NCBI RefSeq assembly: GCF_918741295.1 | Contig: NZ_CAKKNB010000003.1 | Location: forward strand, 372,001 to 436,000 | Origin: Aquabacterium sp. CECT 9606 | GTDB lineage: Bacteria; Pseudomonadota; Gammaproteobacteria; Burkholderiales; Burkholderiaceae_C | DNA: 64,000 nt | Direction of reading: 5' to 3' | In this document: positions 49,986-59,626 of the stretch, piece by piece | How positions within the stretch are numbered: the stretch's first letter is position 1 | How the letters are laid out: every line of letters begins with the position of its first letter | The notes under the pieces: model-generated | What the model was told of the DNA's origin: nothing | Seen by the model: only the letters and a program-made list of their open reading frames with translations | Database searches by the model: none | Translations under genes and position numbers: made by a program

Positions 49986-52124
49986 TCAGGGAACGGCCGC
50001 TGCCTTGAGGGCAGCGAGAACGACTTCCGGGGTCAGCAATTGGGGCAGCACCACTGGCGCCGCCTCAACGCCCTTGGGATAGAAGGCATACAAGGGCACG
50101 CCACTGCGGCCGAATTGAGCCAGCATCTTGGTGATCTGCGGATCCCGGTTGGTCCAGTCGCCTTTGAGGTAGGTGATACCCGCGTCCTTGAAGGCGCTCG
50201 TGACCGAGGGTTCGCTCAAAGCCACGCGCTCATTGACCAGGCAGGTGATGCACCAGGCGGCGGTCAGATTGACAAACACCGGGTCGCCTTTGGTGCGAAG
50301 GTCTTGCAGGCGCTGGGCGGTGTAGGGCTCCCAGTGCTTGGCGGCATCGCCAGCCTGTTGGGCGGACGATGCCGTGCTGGCGGAGCTGGCGTTGATGCCG
50401 ACGTAGCCACCCGTCACGGCCACCAGCAAGGCCAGGCTGGCGACGCCCATGCCGGCCAACCTGGGCAAGCCTTCCCCGTGCCGGAATGATTCGTAAAGCC
50501 ACGCGGCAAAGGCGATGGCCACCATGCCGGCCAATGCGATGGCCACCGAGTTGATGCCTGCTTGCTGGGCCAACACCCAAACCAGCCAGGCGGCGGTGGC
50601 ATACATGGGAAAGGCAAAACCTTGCTTGACCCGTTCCATCCACAGGCCTGGCCTTGGCAAGGCGCGTTGCAGCGCGGGCCAGGTGCTCAAGGCCAGGTAG
50701 GGCAAAGCCAAGCCCAGCCCCAAGCTCAGGAACACGGCCAGCAGCACGCCCGCCGGTTGGGCCAGGGCATAGCCCACCGCCCCACCCATGAATGGCGCCG
50801 TGCAAGGCGTGGCCACGATGGTGGCCAGCACACCCGTGAAGAAGGAGCCCGAATACCCTGAGCGCGCGGCCAGCGACGACCCCACGCCCGCCACCGAAGC
50901 ACCAACTGAAAACACCCCCGACAAGCTCAGGCCCACTGCGAACATCAGGTAGGCCACGGCCAGCACGAACAGCGGAGACTGGAACTGGAAACCCCAGCCA
51001 ACTTGAGCACCGCCGGCCTTCAGCAAAATGAGCAAGCCTGCCAGCAAGGCAAAACTGGCCAGGACACCGAGGGTGTAGACCAAGCCATGCAGGCGCCGTT
51101 GTGAGGGTGTTTGCTCGGCGTGGCTCAGCAAGGCGAGCGCCTTGATGGACAGCACTGGAAACACGCAGGGCATGAGGTTGAGGATCAAACCGCCCAGCAG
51201 CGCCAAACCCAGTGCAGCCGCCAGTCCGATGCTGACAGGTGTAGACGCGGGGGTGGCCACACCGCCCGTCTTCAAAGTGGCTTCCACGTTGAAGCCCTTG
51301 ACCACCGCGCCATTGGCACCGCCCTCGGTCACGACGAGCACGCCGCTCAAGGTGCCACCTGGGGGCACGGGGTCTTCGCCAGGCTGCAAATCGAGCACCA
51401 GGGCTTCGCCTTCTTGGCGAAGAGCCTGCTCGGCGCTGTGGACCACTTGGCCCCACTTGGCTGGATAGAACCAGATGTCTTTGACTTTGGCCGAGTGCAA
51501 CTCGGGACTGGTGATGGTCAGGGCCAGTTTCTCAGCCCGTTGTTCTACCTGAACGGGCCACGGGCTCTTCACCGGCAAACGGGCTTTCGCCTGATCGATC
51601 AAAGGGTTGCCCGAGCCAAGCGCCGTACCTTTCTCCAGGATGGGCAACACCAGATCCAACTGCACCTCTTGCGGTATGCAGATCTCCTGGCACACCAGCC
51701 AGTTGACCTTGGCCTGGATGGGAAAGGTGCCGCCGGCCTTGGCGTCGTCGGGCACGCTCACCGAGGACAACAGCGTGACCTCTTTCTCGTAGCCCAGGTT
51801 GGTGATGGGGCCGAGCTTGAAGCGGCTGGGCACGGGCCATTGGATGTCACCTGCCGAGGCGCCCGCTGGCAAGCTCCAGGCGATGGTGGTGGCAATGCCG
51901 GAGTCCCCCGGGTTGCGCCAGTAGGTGTGCCAATGCGGAATGATGCGTTGCTGCACGCCCAGCACAATCTGATCGCCGGGCCGAACGGCATTGGCCGAGG
52001 CCACCAACTGGGCTTGAACCTGTTCGGTGGCGGCCTGTGAAGAGAGTGCTTGCGCGGCTGGGCTGAAGCAGGCCAACCACGTCGACAAAAGGACTGTGGC
52101 CGGCAGAGGGTTTGAACGATGCAT
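49986..52124 (-). CDS. protein-disulfide reductase, ScsB/DsbD-like
   Basis: Membrane protein of 712 aa: signal peptide, an N-terminal DsbD_N/DsbC-like periplasmic domain (about residues 45-280, with CQEICIP cysteines), an eight-helix CcdA/DsbD transmembrane domain (LNLMPCVFPVLSIKAL and a second conserved Cys in TPCTAPFMGG) and a C-terminal periplasmic thioredoxin domain with CITC. It carries electrons from cytoplasmic thioredoxin to periplasmic acceptors. The larger N-terminal domain fits ScsB better than DsbD. ATG at 52124. It is divergent from the RND permease and followed by the redoxin gene. Confidence 0.88.
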   Translation of the reverse strand: MHRSNPLPATVLLSTWLACFSPAAQALSSQAATEQVQAQLVASANAVRPGDQIVLGVQQRIIPHWHTYWRNPGDSGIATTIAWSLPAGASAGDIQWPVPSRFKLGPITNLGYEKEVTLLSSVSVPDDAKAGGTFPIQAKVNWLVCQEICIPQEVQLDLVLPILEKGTALGSGNPLIDQAKARLPVKSPWPVQVEQRAEKLALTITSPELHSAKVKDIWFYPAKWGQVVHSAEQALRQEGEALVLDLQPGEDPVPPGGTLSGVLVVTEGGANGAVVKGFNVEATLKTGGVATPASTPVSIGLAAALGLALLGGLILNLMPCVFPVLSIKALALLSHAEQTPSQRRLHGLVYTLGVLASFALLAGLLILLKAGGAQVGWGFQFQSPLFVLAVAYLMFAVGLSLSGVFSVGASVAGVGSSLAARSGYSGSFFTGVLATIVATPCTAPFMGGAVGYALAQPAGVLLAVFLSLGLGLALPYLALSTWPALQRALPRPGLWMERVKQGFAFPMYATAAWLVWVLAQQAGINSVAIALAGMVAIAFAAWLYESFRHGEGLPRLAGMGVASLALLVAVTGGYVGINASSASTASSAQQAGDAAKHWEPYTAQRLQDLRTKGDPVFVNLTAAWCITCLVNERVALSEPSVTSAFKDAGITYLKGDWTNRDPQITKMLAQFGRSGVPLYAFYPKGVEAAPVVLPQLLTPEVVLAALKAAAVP

Positions 52125-52361
52125 GAGGACCTCGGTAGGCAGGATTCGTTCCAGGCATAGCGGCCTTGCATGGGCCCTGGGTTGCTGCCTTTGCAGCACA
52201 GCCTAACCGCCATTGCTGCAACAGCAACAGCACCCTGTCAGAAAGCCAGCGCATTGGTGTGGGCACAGGCTGTCACACACCCATTTGCTGTCCCTTTTCC
52301 TGGCCCGGAACCTGCGAACGTCAGGCCGCAGTTCATCACCGTTCAAAAAAGTAGTCGTCCA

Positions 52362-55300
52362 ATGTGGATCGTCAATATTGCGCTGCGTCGTCCCTACACT
52401 TTCATCGTGGCGGCCCTGCTGATCCTGCTTGCCTCACCGTTCGTTCTGCGCAAGGCGCCCATCGATGTCTTCCCTGAAATCGACATCCCCGTGGTGGGGA
52501 TCTTGCTGTCGTACAACGGCCTGACGGCGGCTGAGATGGCCAATCGGATCACCACACCGATGGAGCGCAACCTCGCCAATGCGGTCAGCGACATGGAGCA
52601 TGTGGAATCCCAGTCGATGGCGGGCCTGGCGGTCATCAAGGTCTTCTTCCAGCCGAACACCGACATGGCCACGGCCATCTCCCAGCTGGTGGCCAGCACC
52701 CAATCGTCATTGCGCTCGCTGCCACCGGGGGCCACACCCCCTACCATCGTCAAGTACTCGGCCTCGAACCTGCCGATCTTGCAGTTGGGTTTGAGCAGCC
52801 CATCATTGTCGGACCAGGAGCTCAACGACCAGGTCTTCAATGGCTTGAGGCCGAAGATCGTGACCATCCCCGGCGTGGCGGTCACCTTCCCTTATGGCGG
52901 CAAGAGCCGGCAAGTGTCGGTGGACCTGGACGGCCCGGCCCTGACCGCGCGGGGTCTCACGCCCGTGGACGTGGTCAATGCCTTGAGCCTGCAGAACCTG
53001 ACCTTGCCCACGGGCACGGCCAAGATCGGTGCCTCTGAGCTGAATGTGGCCATGAACGGCTCGCCCGCGACCCTGGCTGCGCTGGGCGACATCCCCATCC
53101 GGACAGTCAACGGCAGCACGGTCTACATCCGCGACGTTGCCAATGTGCGCGACGGCTACCAGCCCCAGACCAACATCGTGCGCCGCGATGGCGAACGCGG
53201 CCTGCTGATGACCGTGCTGAAGAACGGCGGCGCCTCGACCCTGGACATCCTCAAGACGGTGGCGGAGGTGCTGCCCAAGGCGGCCTTGACCATGCCGCCC
53301 GACATCAAGATCACGCCACTGGCCGATCAATCGGTGTTCGTGCAGTCGGCCATCACAGGGGTGGTGCACGAGGCCATCATCGCGGCCACGCTCACGGCCG
53401 CGCTGATCCTGCTGTTCCTGGGCAATTGGCGCAGCACGGCCATCATCGCCATCTCCATCCCGCTGTCGATCCTCAGTTCGATCATCGCGATGCACCTGAT
53501 CGGCCAGACGATCAACATCATGACGCTGGGCGGCCTGGCCTTGGCGGTCGGCATCCTGGTGGACGACGCCACGGTGACCATCGAGAACATCGAGCGGCAC
53601 CTGCACATGGGCAAGAACCCGCACCAGGCCATTCTGGATGGCGCGGCCGAGATCGCGGTGCCGGCCTTGGTGTCCACCTTGTGCATCTGCATCGTGTTCG
53701 TGCCGATGTTCTTGCTGACCGGTGTGGCGCGCCACTTGTTCGTGCCGCTGGCCGAGGCCGTGGTGTTCGCCATGCTGGCGTCTTATGTACTGTCGCGCAC
53801 CTTGGTGCCCACGCTGGCCATGTACCTGATGCGCCAGCAAGCCCGCAGTGGCACGGCCAAAGGCGAGCCCGGTCGCTTGCGCCGCATCCACCTGGCTTTT
53901 GACCAAGGCTTTGAGCGCTTCAGGGCTCAATACACACTGGTGCTGGCCGCCTTGTTGAACCGCAAGAAATCGTTTGCCTCGGGCTTCCTGCTCTTTTGCC
54001 TGGCCTCTGGCGGACTGTTTGCCCTGATTGGCCAGGACTTCTTCCCAGCGGTGGACGCCGGGCAGCTGCGCTTGCATGTTCGAGCGCCGGTGGGCACACG
54101 GCTGGAGGAAATGCCGCAATTGGCCGACCAGATTCAAGCCGCCATCCGCAAGGTGATCCCCAAGGACGAACTGGCCAACATCGTGGACATCGTGGGCGGG
54201 CCTTACACGCCCTACAACACGATCTACAACAACAACGGCACCTTTGACAGCAGCGACACCGAGATCATGATCTCGCTGAACAAAGGCCACGAGCCCAGCG
54301 CCAACTACATCCGCGCACTGCGGGCCGAGTTGCCGAGGCAGTTTCCAGGCGTCGAGTTCTACTTCCAGTCGGCCGACATGGTCAGCCAGACCTTGAACTT
54401 TGGGCTGCCCGCGCACATCGACATCCAGTTCAGCGGCAACAACGTGGACCAGAACCTGGTGCTGGCCAGCGAGTTGCTCAACGATATCCGCAAGGTGAGT
54501 GGCGCGGTGGATTCATACATCTACCAGCGCTTCAACAAGCACACCATCTCACTGGAGATGGACCGCTCACGTCTGCTGCAGACCAGCCTGGTGGCCCGTG
54601 ACGTGGCGCAGAACGCCTTGATCTCGCTGAGCTCAAGCTTTCAGACCGCGCCCACCTACTGGCTCAATCCCACGAATGGCAACGTGTACAACGTGGCCGT
54701 TCAAATGCGGCAATCCGACATCGACAGCATGAGCGCCCTGCTCAGCATCCCGATCAATTCGTCGCCCACCGGCAACCAAGTCAAGGAGCCGCAACTGCTG
54801 GGCGACGTGGTGCAGGTGAAGGCCAGCAGCCAGCAGGGCATCGTCTCGCACTTCAACAATTCGAACGTGATCGACGTTTACGCGGCGGTTGACGGGCGAG
54901 ACCTGGGCGGCACCTTTGCCGACATCGAGCCCTTGATTGAGAAGGTCAGGGCCAAGCTGCCACGGGGGTCGGATATCACGGTGCGTGGGCAAGTGCAAAC
55001 CATGCGCGATTCGTTCACCGGTCTTGGCTTGGGTCTGGCCGTGGCCATCGTCTTGGTCTACCTGCTGATCGTCGTCAATTTCCAGTCATGGCTGGATGCA
55101 CTGATCATCATCACCGCCCTGCCCGCCGCGCTGGCCGGCATCCTGTGGATGCTTTTCCTGACCGGCACATCGTTGTCGGTGCCAGCGCTGACCGGGGCGA
55201 TCATGACCGTGGGGGTGGCCACGGCGAATAGCATCCTGGTGGTGTCATTTGCACGCCAGCGGCTCAGCGAAGGTGTACCCGCCACCATGGCAGCACTGGA

Positions 55301-55556
55301 GGCGGGCGGCACTCGATTGCGCCCGGTGCTGATGACGGCTTTGGCCATGATCATCGGCATGGTGCCCATGGCCATCGGCGTGGGTGAAGGCGGTGAGCAG
55401 AACGCCCCGCTGGGCCGGGCCGTGATCGGCGGCCTGATGCTGGCCACCGTGTCCACGCTGATTTTTGTTCCCCTGGTGTTTGCTGGACTGCACCGGCGCC
55501 ATCTGGCGCCCGTCTCCAAAGCCAGCCTTCTCTCCAACGACTTGCAAGCGGCATGA
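52362..55556 (+). CDS. RND efflux transporter permease subunit
   Basis: Inner-membrane proton-driven pump of 1064 aa with 12 transmembrane helices and two large periplasmic loops. It starts with the family motif MWIVNIALRRPYTF and has the paired proton-relay acids LVDDATVTIENIERH in helix 4. Sequence features (FPEIDIPVVGI) suggest the multidrug HAE-1-like branch rather than heavy-metal HME. ATG at 52362 has no strong ribosome binding site, but the family N-terminus is unambiguous. It overlaps the adaptor gene by 4 bp. No outer-membrane factor gene is adjacent, so it must recruit a TolC-like protein encoded elsewhere. Confidence 0.94.
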   Translation: MWIVNIALRRPYTFIVAALLILLASPFVLRKAPIDVFPEIDIPVVGILLSYNGLTAAEMANRITTPMERNLANAVSDMEHVESQSMAGLAVIKVFFQPNTDMATAISQLVASTQSSLRSLPPGATPPTIVKYSASNLPILQLGLSSPSLSDQELNDQVFNGLRPKIVTIPGVAVTFPYGGKSRQVSVDLDGPALTARGLTPVDVVNALSLQNLTLPTGTAKIGASELNVAMNGSPATLAALGDIPIRTVNGSTVYIRDVANVRDGYQPQTNIVRRDGERGLLMTVLKNGGASTLDILKTVAEVLPKAALTMPPDIKITPLADQSVFVQSAITGVVHEAIIAATLTAALILLFLGNWRSTAIIAISIPLSILSSIIAMHLIGQTINIMTLGGLALAVGILVDDATVTIENIERHLHMGKNPHQAILDGAAEIAVPALVSTLCICIVFVPMFLLTGVARHLFVPLAEAVVFAMLASYVLSRTLVPTLAMYLMRQQARSGTAKGEPGRLRRIHLAFDQGFERFRAQYTLVLAALLNRKKSFASGFLLFCLASGGLFALIGQDFFPAVDAGQLRLHVRAPVGTRLEEMPQLADQIQAAIRKVIPKDELANIVDIVGGPYTPYNTIYNNNGTFDSSDTEIMISLNKGHEPSANYIRALRAELPRQFPGVEFYFQSADMVSQTLNFGLPAHIDIQFSGNNVDQNLVLASELLNDIRKVSGAVDSYIYQRFNKHTISLEMDRSRLLQTSLVARDVAQNALISLSSSFQTAPTYWLNPTNGNVYNVAVQMRQSDIDSMSALLSIPINSSPTGNQVKEPQLLGDVVQVKASSQQGIVSHFNNSNVIDVYAAVDGRDLGGTFADIEPLIEKVRAKLPRGSDITVRGQVQTMRDSFTGLGLGLAVAIVLVYLLIVVNFQSWLDALIIITALPAALAGILWMLFLTGTSLSVPALTGAIMTVGVATANSILVVSFARQRLSEGVPATMAALEAGGTRLRPVLMTALAMIIGMVPMAIGVGEGGEQNAPLGRAVIGGLMLATVSTLIFVPLVFAGLHRRHLAPVSKASLLSNDLQAA

Positions 55557-56749
55557 GCATGACTTCTTCCACCCACATACCCGATGCCCCCCAGAAAAGC
55601 CAAAGCCTGCGGCGCGCCACCCGCATCGCCGTTGCGGCCGCATTGCTGCTGATCGGCGGCGCAGCCGTGCGGGTCTACACCACCAGCGTCCAGGCCAAGG
55701 CGCTGGATGAGACCACAACGAAAAACGCAGCCCGCAGCGTCTTGACTGTCAATGCCCGGCCCGGTGACAGCAAGCGGAACCTGGCCTTGCCGGGCACCCT
55801 TCGCGGACAGACCGAAGCGGCCATTTATGCGCGCACCACGGGCTACCTGCAGCGCTGGACCAAGGACATTGGCGACCATGTGCGCCAAGGTGAACTGCTG
55901 GCCGTGATTGACACGCCGGAGGCCGATCAGGAACTGGCTCAGGCTCACGCCACGCGCGAGCAGATCAAGGCCAGGCTGACACTGGCACAGTCATCGTTGA
56001 CACGTTGGGAGGGCCTGCGGCAAAGAGACGCCGTGTCGCAGCAAGAGCTGGACGAACGCAGCGCCACGCACCTGCAGGCCAAGGCCGACCTGGCCGCGGC
56101 CGACGCGAACGTGAAGCGGCTGGAGCAGCTTCAATCGTTCCGCCGCATCACCGCCCCTTTTGACGGCGTGGTGGTGCGTCGCAATGTGGAGGTTGGCGCT
56201 TTGATCGGTGCTGGCAGCACCAGCAACAACCGCGAGCTTTTCTACCTGGCCCAGTCCGACACCTTGCGCGTGACAGTGGCCGTGCCGCAGATTTACGCCG
56301 ACACCGTCAAGCCTGGCCAGGAAGTCACGGTCAGGTTGATCGAAAAACCCAGCCTGACGTTCAAGGGATCGGTGGCCCGCACGGCAGGTGCCATCGACTC
56401 GGCCACGCGCTCGATGCAGGTTGAGATCACCTTGCCCAACAAGGAGGGCAAGCTGATCCCGGGCTCCTACGTGGAGGTGAATCTGCCATTGCAAGTTGGA
56501 TCGCGCACCTTGGTGTTGACCGTGAACGCCCTTCAGTTTCGCCAGGACGGGCCGCGCGTGGCCGTGGTCAATGGCGACCGCATCAGCTTGCGCAGCATCA
56601 AGCTGGGACGGGACCTGGGCCGGGTGGTCGAGGTCACTTCTGGATTGGGGCCCAAGGACGCTGTGGTCCTGAACCCGCACGATTCGGTGGAGGAAGGCGA
56701 GCGTGTGATTGCTAATGCAGCCCCACCAGAGAAAGCGCCCGTGCGCTGA
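55553..56749 (+). CDS. RND efflux periplasmic adaptor subunit (HlyD family)
   Basis: Membrane fusion protein of 398 aa: one N-terminal transmembrane anchor (about residues 23-43), a lipoyl domain (GYLQRWTKDIGDHVRQGELLAVID), an alpha-helical hairpin (about 125-185), beta-barrel and membrane-proximal domains. It bridges the permease to an outer-membrane channel. Start ATGA overlaps the permease stop, so stoichiometric translation is likely. The permease-first gene order is less common than adaptor-first. Confidence 0.93.
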   Translation: MSMTSSTHIPDAPQKSQSLRRATRIAVAAALLLIGGAAVRVYTTSVQAKALDETTTKNAARSVLTVNARPGDSKRNLALPGTLRGQTEAAIYARTTGYLQRWTKDIGDHVRQGELLAVIDTPEADQELAQAHATREQIKARLTLAQSSLTRWEGLRQRDAVSQQELDERSATHLQAKADLAAADANVKRLEQLQSFRRITAPFDGVVVRRNVEVGALIGAGSTSNNRELFYLAQSDTLRVTVAVPQIYADTVKPGQEVTVRLIEKPSLTFKGSVARTAGAIDSATRSMQVEITLPNKEGKLIPGSYVEVNLPLQVGSRTLVLTVNALQFRQDGPRVAVVNGDRISLRSIKLGRDLGRVVEVTSGLGPKDAVVLNPHDSVEEGERVIANAAPPEKAPVR

Positions 56750-56896
56750 AGGCATTCGCTAACCGCATAAGCAAGACTCCTCATCGTGTTGTTTTGTTTT
56801 GTACAGACAGTTGATATCCCAGCACCGAAGGTGTTTTCATAACGACAAAACAGCGTGCAAGGCCTTGAATTTAATGAAGAAAACGGCATAAACCGC

Positions 56897-56911
56897 TGGC
56901 ACAGCTTGTGC
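56897..56911 (+). promoter_or_regulatory. sigma-54 promoter (-24/-12) of the porin/ABC cluster
   Basis: TGGCACAGCTTGTGC matches TGGCACG-N4-TTGC at nine of eleven defined positions, with the invariant GG and GC exactly 10 nt apart. The predicted start is near 56923 and the porin GTG at 56955 with TAGGAG at 56941-56946. A sigma-54 activator gene ends the cluster. Confidence 0.75.
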
Positions 56912-56954
56912 GATAGAGGGGTAACGCAACAACTTACCTCTAGGAGCCAACGCG

Positions 56955-58502
56955 GTGCATTCTTTCAAAACAACAGTGCTGACCAGCGCCGTGCTGCTTG
57001 CCTTGTCGGGCGGTGTGGCACACGCTCAATCAGCATCCGACCTCAAGCGGGAGATCGAGGAACTCCGCAAGCAGGTTGAAGAGTTGAAGGCCTTGGTCAA
57101 GCCTGCCGCGCCTGCCGTTGCGGCTGCTGCCGATGACAACATCGACGAGGCCACGCGGGACTCGTTGACGCCCGCCACGCAAGCCGACATCAAGGGCGTG
57201 CGCGCCGACCTTGAGAACTACAAGTACGACCAGCAACGCAGCCGCGAGACAAAGACCGCCTTGACCAACCGCGGCACCACCATCACCGGCACCTTGACCG
57301 CCCGCGTTTCACAGCAGCAGCCTTCCGTGGCGCCAGTGGGCACCACGCCCAGCAACCCGACCAGCGCCACTGACACCAAGCGCTCATGGGGCTTTGATTC
57401 ACCGGGTGCCACCCTCGCATTTGCCGGCAGCCTGTTCAAGGACTACACCGAGGGCAAGAACCTGACCTACGCGTTCAGTGCGAATGCCGTTTCTGGCGCC
57501 TTGAACGTGCTCAACGCCAATCTGGCTTATAGCTTCTTCTCGACCAACTCTGGGCAAGAAGAGCCCAAGCTGACGCTGACGCTGGGCCAGCAGCAATTGC
57601 CTTTCGGCCTGGAAGCCCAGACCACCGAAGAAATCCGGCCGGTCATCACTTCTGCCCAGTTCCTGTCACGCGGTGCGTCCGCCACCCAAACGCCTTACAA
57701 CGGCGGCGCCGGCTTTACCAACCTGAATGCGCGTCAAACGGGCCTGATCCTGCGGGGCGATGCCTTCGTCAATGTGGACTACACCTCGAACTACCGCTCC
57801 TCGCTGATCGAATACGCGCTGGGCGTGGTCAACGGCACGGGCGTGAATGCTGGCGACAACAACACCGCCAAGGACTGGATCGGCCGAGTGGCCTTCACGG
57901 TGCCCGCCGACTACAACAGCTGGCTTCGGGAGTTGAAGCTGGGCTTGTCGTACTACACCGGCAAGGCCAACATCGCCAACACGCCCGCCATCGGGGCCGT
58001 CGTTTTGAAAAACGGCGACCTGTCGCGCACCGGCTTTGACATCAACTACACGCGCTTCCCTTACTCGGTGGCCTACGAGTACGCCGAAGGTCGTGACGAG
58101 GTGGTCCGCAACCCCGCCACCGCCACCCGCGCCAGCTTCGCCACGGACGTCAAAAAGGCACGCGGCCAGTACGTGACTTTCGCCTACACCTGGGGCGAAC
58201 AGTTCTTGAACAGCTCCAAGCAACTGGGCAAGTTCGACGACTACTGGCCCCAGTCTTACCAGGCCTTTGTGCGCTTTGACACCTTCGATTCAGACACCGC
58301 GAACAACGCGTCGGTGCGCACCACCAGCCTGGGCGACAAAAGCAAGATCACCACGCTGGGCTTGAACGCCTTCTTCGCCGAAACCACCAAGTTCCAACTG
58401 AACTACCTGATCGCCTCCAACGACCAGCCGGTCTCGGGCTACACCTTGCAGCGACCCCGCAAGACCCGCGGCCTGGTCGCGCAGTTCCAGTACGGCTTCT
58501 GA
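56955..58502 (+). CDS. outer-membrane porin, OprO/P-DcaP-like
   Basis: Beta-barrel porin of 515 aa. The signal peptide ends AHAQ (about residue 24), followed by a short coiled coil (LKREIEELRKQVEELKALV, residues 28-46) that may trimerise at the periplasmic face, and a barrel with a C-terminal aromatic residue (QYGF) as required for BAM. GTG start at 56955 with AGGAG 8 nt upstream. It is first in a rightward cluster 18 bp before the substrate-binding protein gene, so it probably admits the same substrate. Confidence 0.85.
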   Translation: MHSFKTTVLTSAVLLALSGGVAHAQSASDLKREIEELRKQVEELKALVKPAAPAVAAAADDNIDEATRDSLTPATQADIKGVRADLENYKYDQQRSRETKTALTNRGTTITGTLTARVSQQQPSVAPVGTTPSNPTSATDTKRSWGFDSPGATLAFAGSLFKDYTEGKNLTYAFSANAVSGALNVLNANLAYSFFSTNSGQEEPKLTLTLGQQQLPFGLEAQTTEEIRPVITSAQFLSRGASATQTPYNGGAGFTNLNARQTGLILRGDAFVNVDYTSNYRSSLIEYALGVVNGTGVNAGDNNTAKDWIGRVAFTVPADYNSWLRELKLGLSYYTGKANIANTPAIGAVVLKNGDLSRTGFDINYTRFPYSVAYEYAEGRDEVVRNPATATRASFATDVKKARGQYVTFAYTWGEQFLNSSKQLGKFDDYWPQSYQAFVRFDTFDSDTANNASVRTTSLGDKSKITTLGLNAFFAETTKFQLNYLIASNDQPVSGYTLQRPRKTRGLVAQFQYGF

Positions 58503-58520
58503 CTACCCCAAGGACAAAAC

Positions 58521-59615
58521 ATGAATCGTCGAATTTTTGCCGCAGCGCTTGGCGCACTCACCCTCTTCAGCGCCACTGTGACGGTTGTTCATGCCGAAGA
58601 CAAACCCAAGATCATCCGCATTGGCTTCCCCCAAGCTGGCACCGGCGGCCGCCCCTTGCCTTCAGGCAGCTACCCAGCCACGGCAGAACTGCAAGGCGTG
58701 ATCGAGGAGGAGTTCAAGGCCGATGGCATCAAGATCGTCTGGAACCACTACGTGGGCGCTGGCCCCGCCTTGAACGAGGCGTATGCCAACGGCCTGATCG
58801 ACTTCGCTTTTGGCCATGGCGACCTGCCCCTGATCGTGGGCTGGTCCACCGGGCTCAAGCGCAAGGTCATCATGTCCTCCAGCCGCTTTGGCAACAGCTA
58901 CTTCGTGGTGCCTGCCTCGTCAAGCGCCAAGAGCCTGGCCGACCTCAAGGGCAAGAAGCTGGCCACCTTCAAGGGCACGGCTGGCCAGCTGACCCTGTAC
59001 CGCTGGCTTGAGAAGTTCGGCTTTGGCGACAAGGATTTCCGGGTCATCAGCCTGAACAACGATGACACCAAAGCGGCCCTGGCCACCGGCGACATCGACG
59101 GCACCGTGGTGACGCCCTTCGACCTCGAAGCACGTGGCGTGGCCAAGCACATCCATGAGATCAACGACGATCCAGACCTGAGCAGCCCAGGCTCGGTGTG
59201 GGTGGGCGACGAGTTCGAGAAGAAGTACCCGCAGATCGTTCAGCGCGTGGTGAACCGCCTTCTGAAGAGCGCGGTCTGGAGTTCGACCGAAGCCAACCGC
59301 GAGAAGCTCTTCCAGTACTGGGCACAAGCAGGCAGCACGCCCTACATTGACTACAAGAAGAGCTGGAGCAATGTCACGGACCTGCGCACCCGCGTGAACC
59401 CCTTGCTGGACGAGTACTACGTGGCCAGCTTGACGCGCTCGATCTCAGAGGCGAAGAAGTTCAAGCTCATCCGCCGGGACGTGAACATCAACGACTGGCT
59501 TGAGCCCAAGTACCTCAACCAGGCGCTGAAGGAGCAAGGCCTGGAAGACTATTGGCCCCAGTACGACGCGAGCGGCAAAGTCAAAGTGACGGCCCGCAAG
59601 TTGGCCAGCAAGTGA
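58521..59615 (+). CDS. ABC transporter substrate-binding protein, sulfonate/nitrate type
   Basis: Periplasmic binding protein of 364 aa with a Sec signal ending VVHA (about residue 22), of the SsuA/TauA/NMT1 type (RIGFPQAGTGG, GAGPALNEAYANGLIDFAFGHGDLP, LKGKKLATFKGT). The C-terminal 60 residues extend beyond the usual SsuA length. Neighbouring permeases and ATPase complete an importer; the sigma-54 activator suggests control by sulfur limitation. The substrate is inferred to be an organosulfonate or related anion. Confidence 0.85.
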   Translation: MNRRIFAAALGALTLFSATVTVVHAEDKPKIIRIGFPQAGTGGRPLPSGSYPATAELQGVIEEEFKADGIKIVWNHYVGAGPALNEAYANGLIDFAFGHGDLPLIVGWSTGLKRKVIMSSSRFGNSYFVVPASSSAKSLADLKGKKLATFKGTAGQLTLYRWLEKFGFGDKDFRVISLNNDDTKAALATGDIDGTVVTPFDLEARGVAKHIHEINDDPDLSSPGSVWVGDEFEKKYPQIVQRVVNRLLKSAVWSSTEANREKLFQYWAQAGSTPYIDYKKSWSNVTDLRTRVNPLLDEYYVASLTRSISEAKKFKLIRRDVNINDWLEPKYLNQALKEQGLEDYWPQYDASGKVKVTARKLASK

Positions 59616-59626
59616 ACCGGAGTTGA

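Noticed and set aside
52182..52235. Repeated TTGCTG/CAGCAA dyads between the ScsB-like and RND genes
   Set aside because: Short, low-complexity trinucleotide-like dyads without consistent spacing; cannot be distinguished from composition.
52803..54416. Minus-strand open frame of 537 codons inside the RND permease
   Set aside because: Antisense to a conserved RND gene; no independent start signal or domain.
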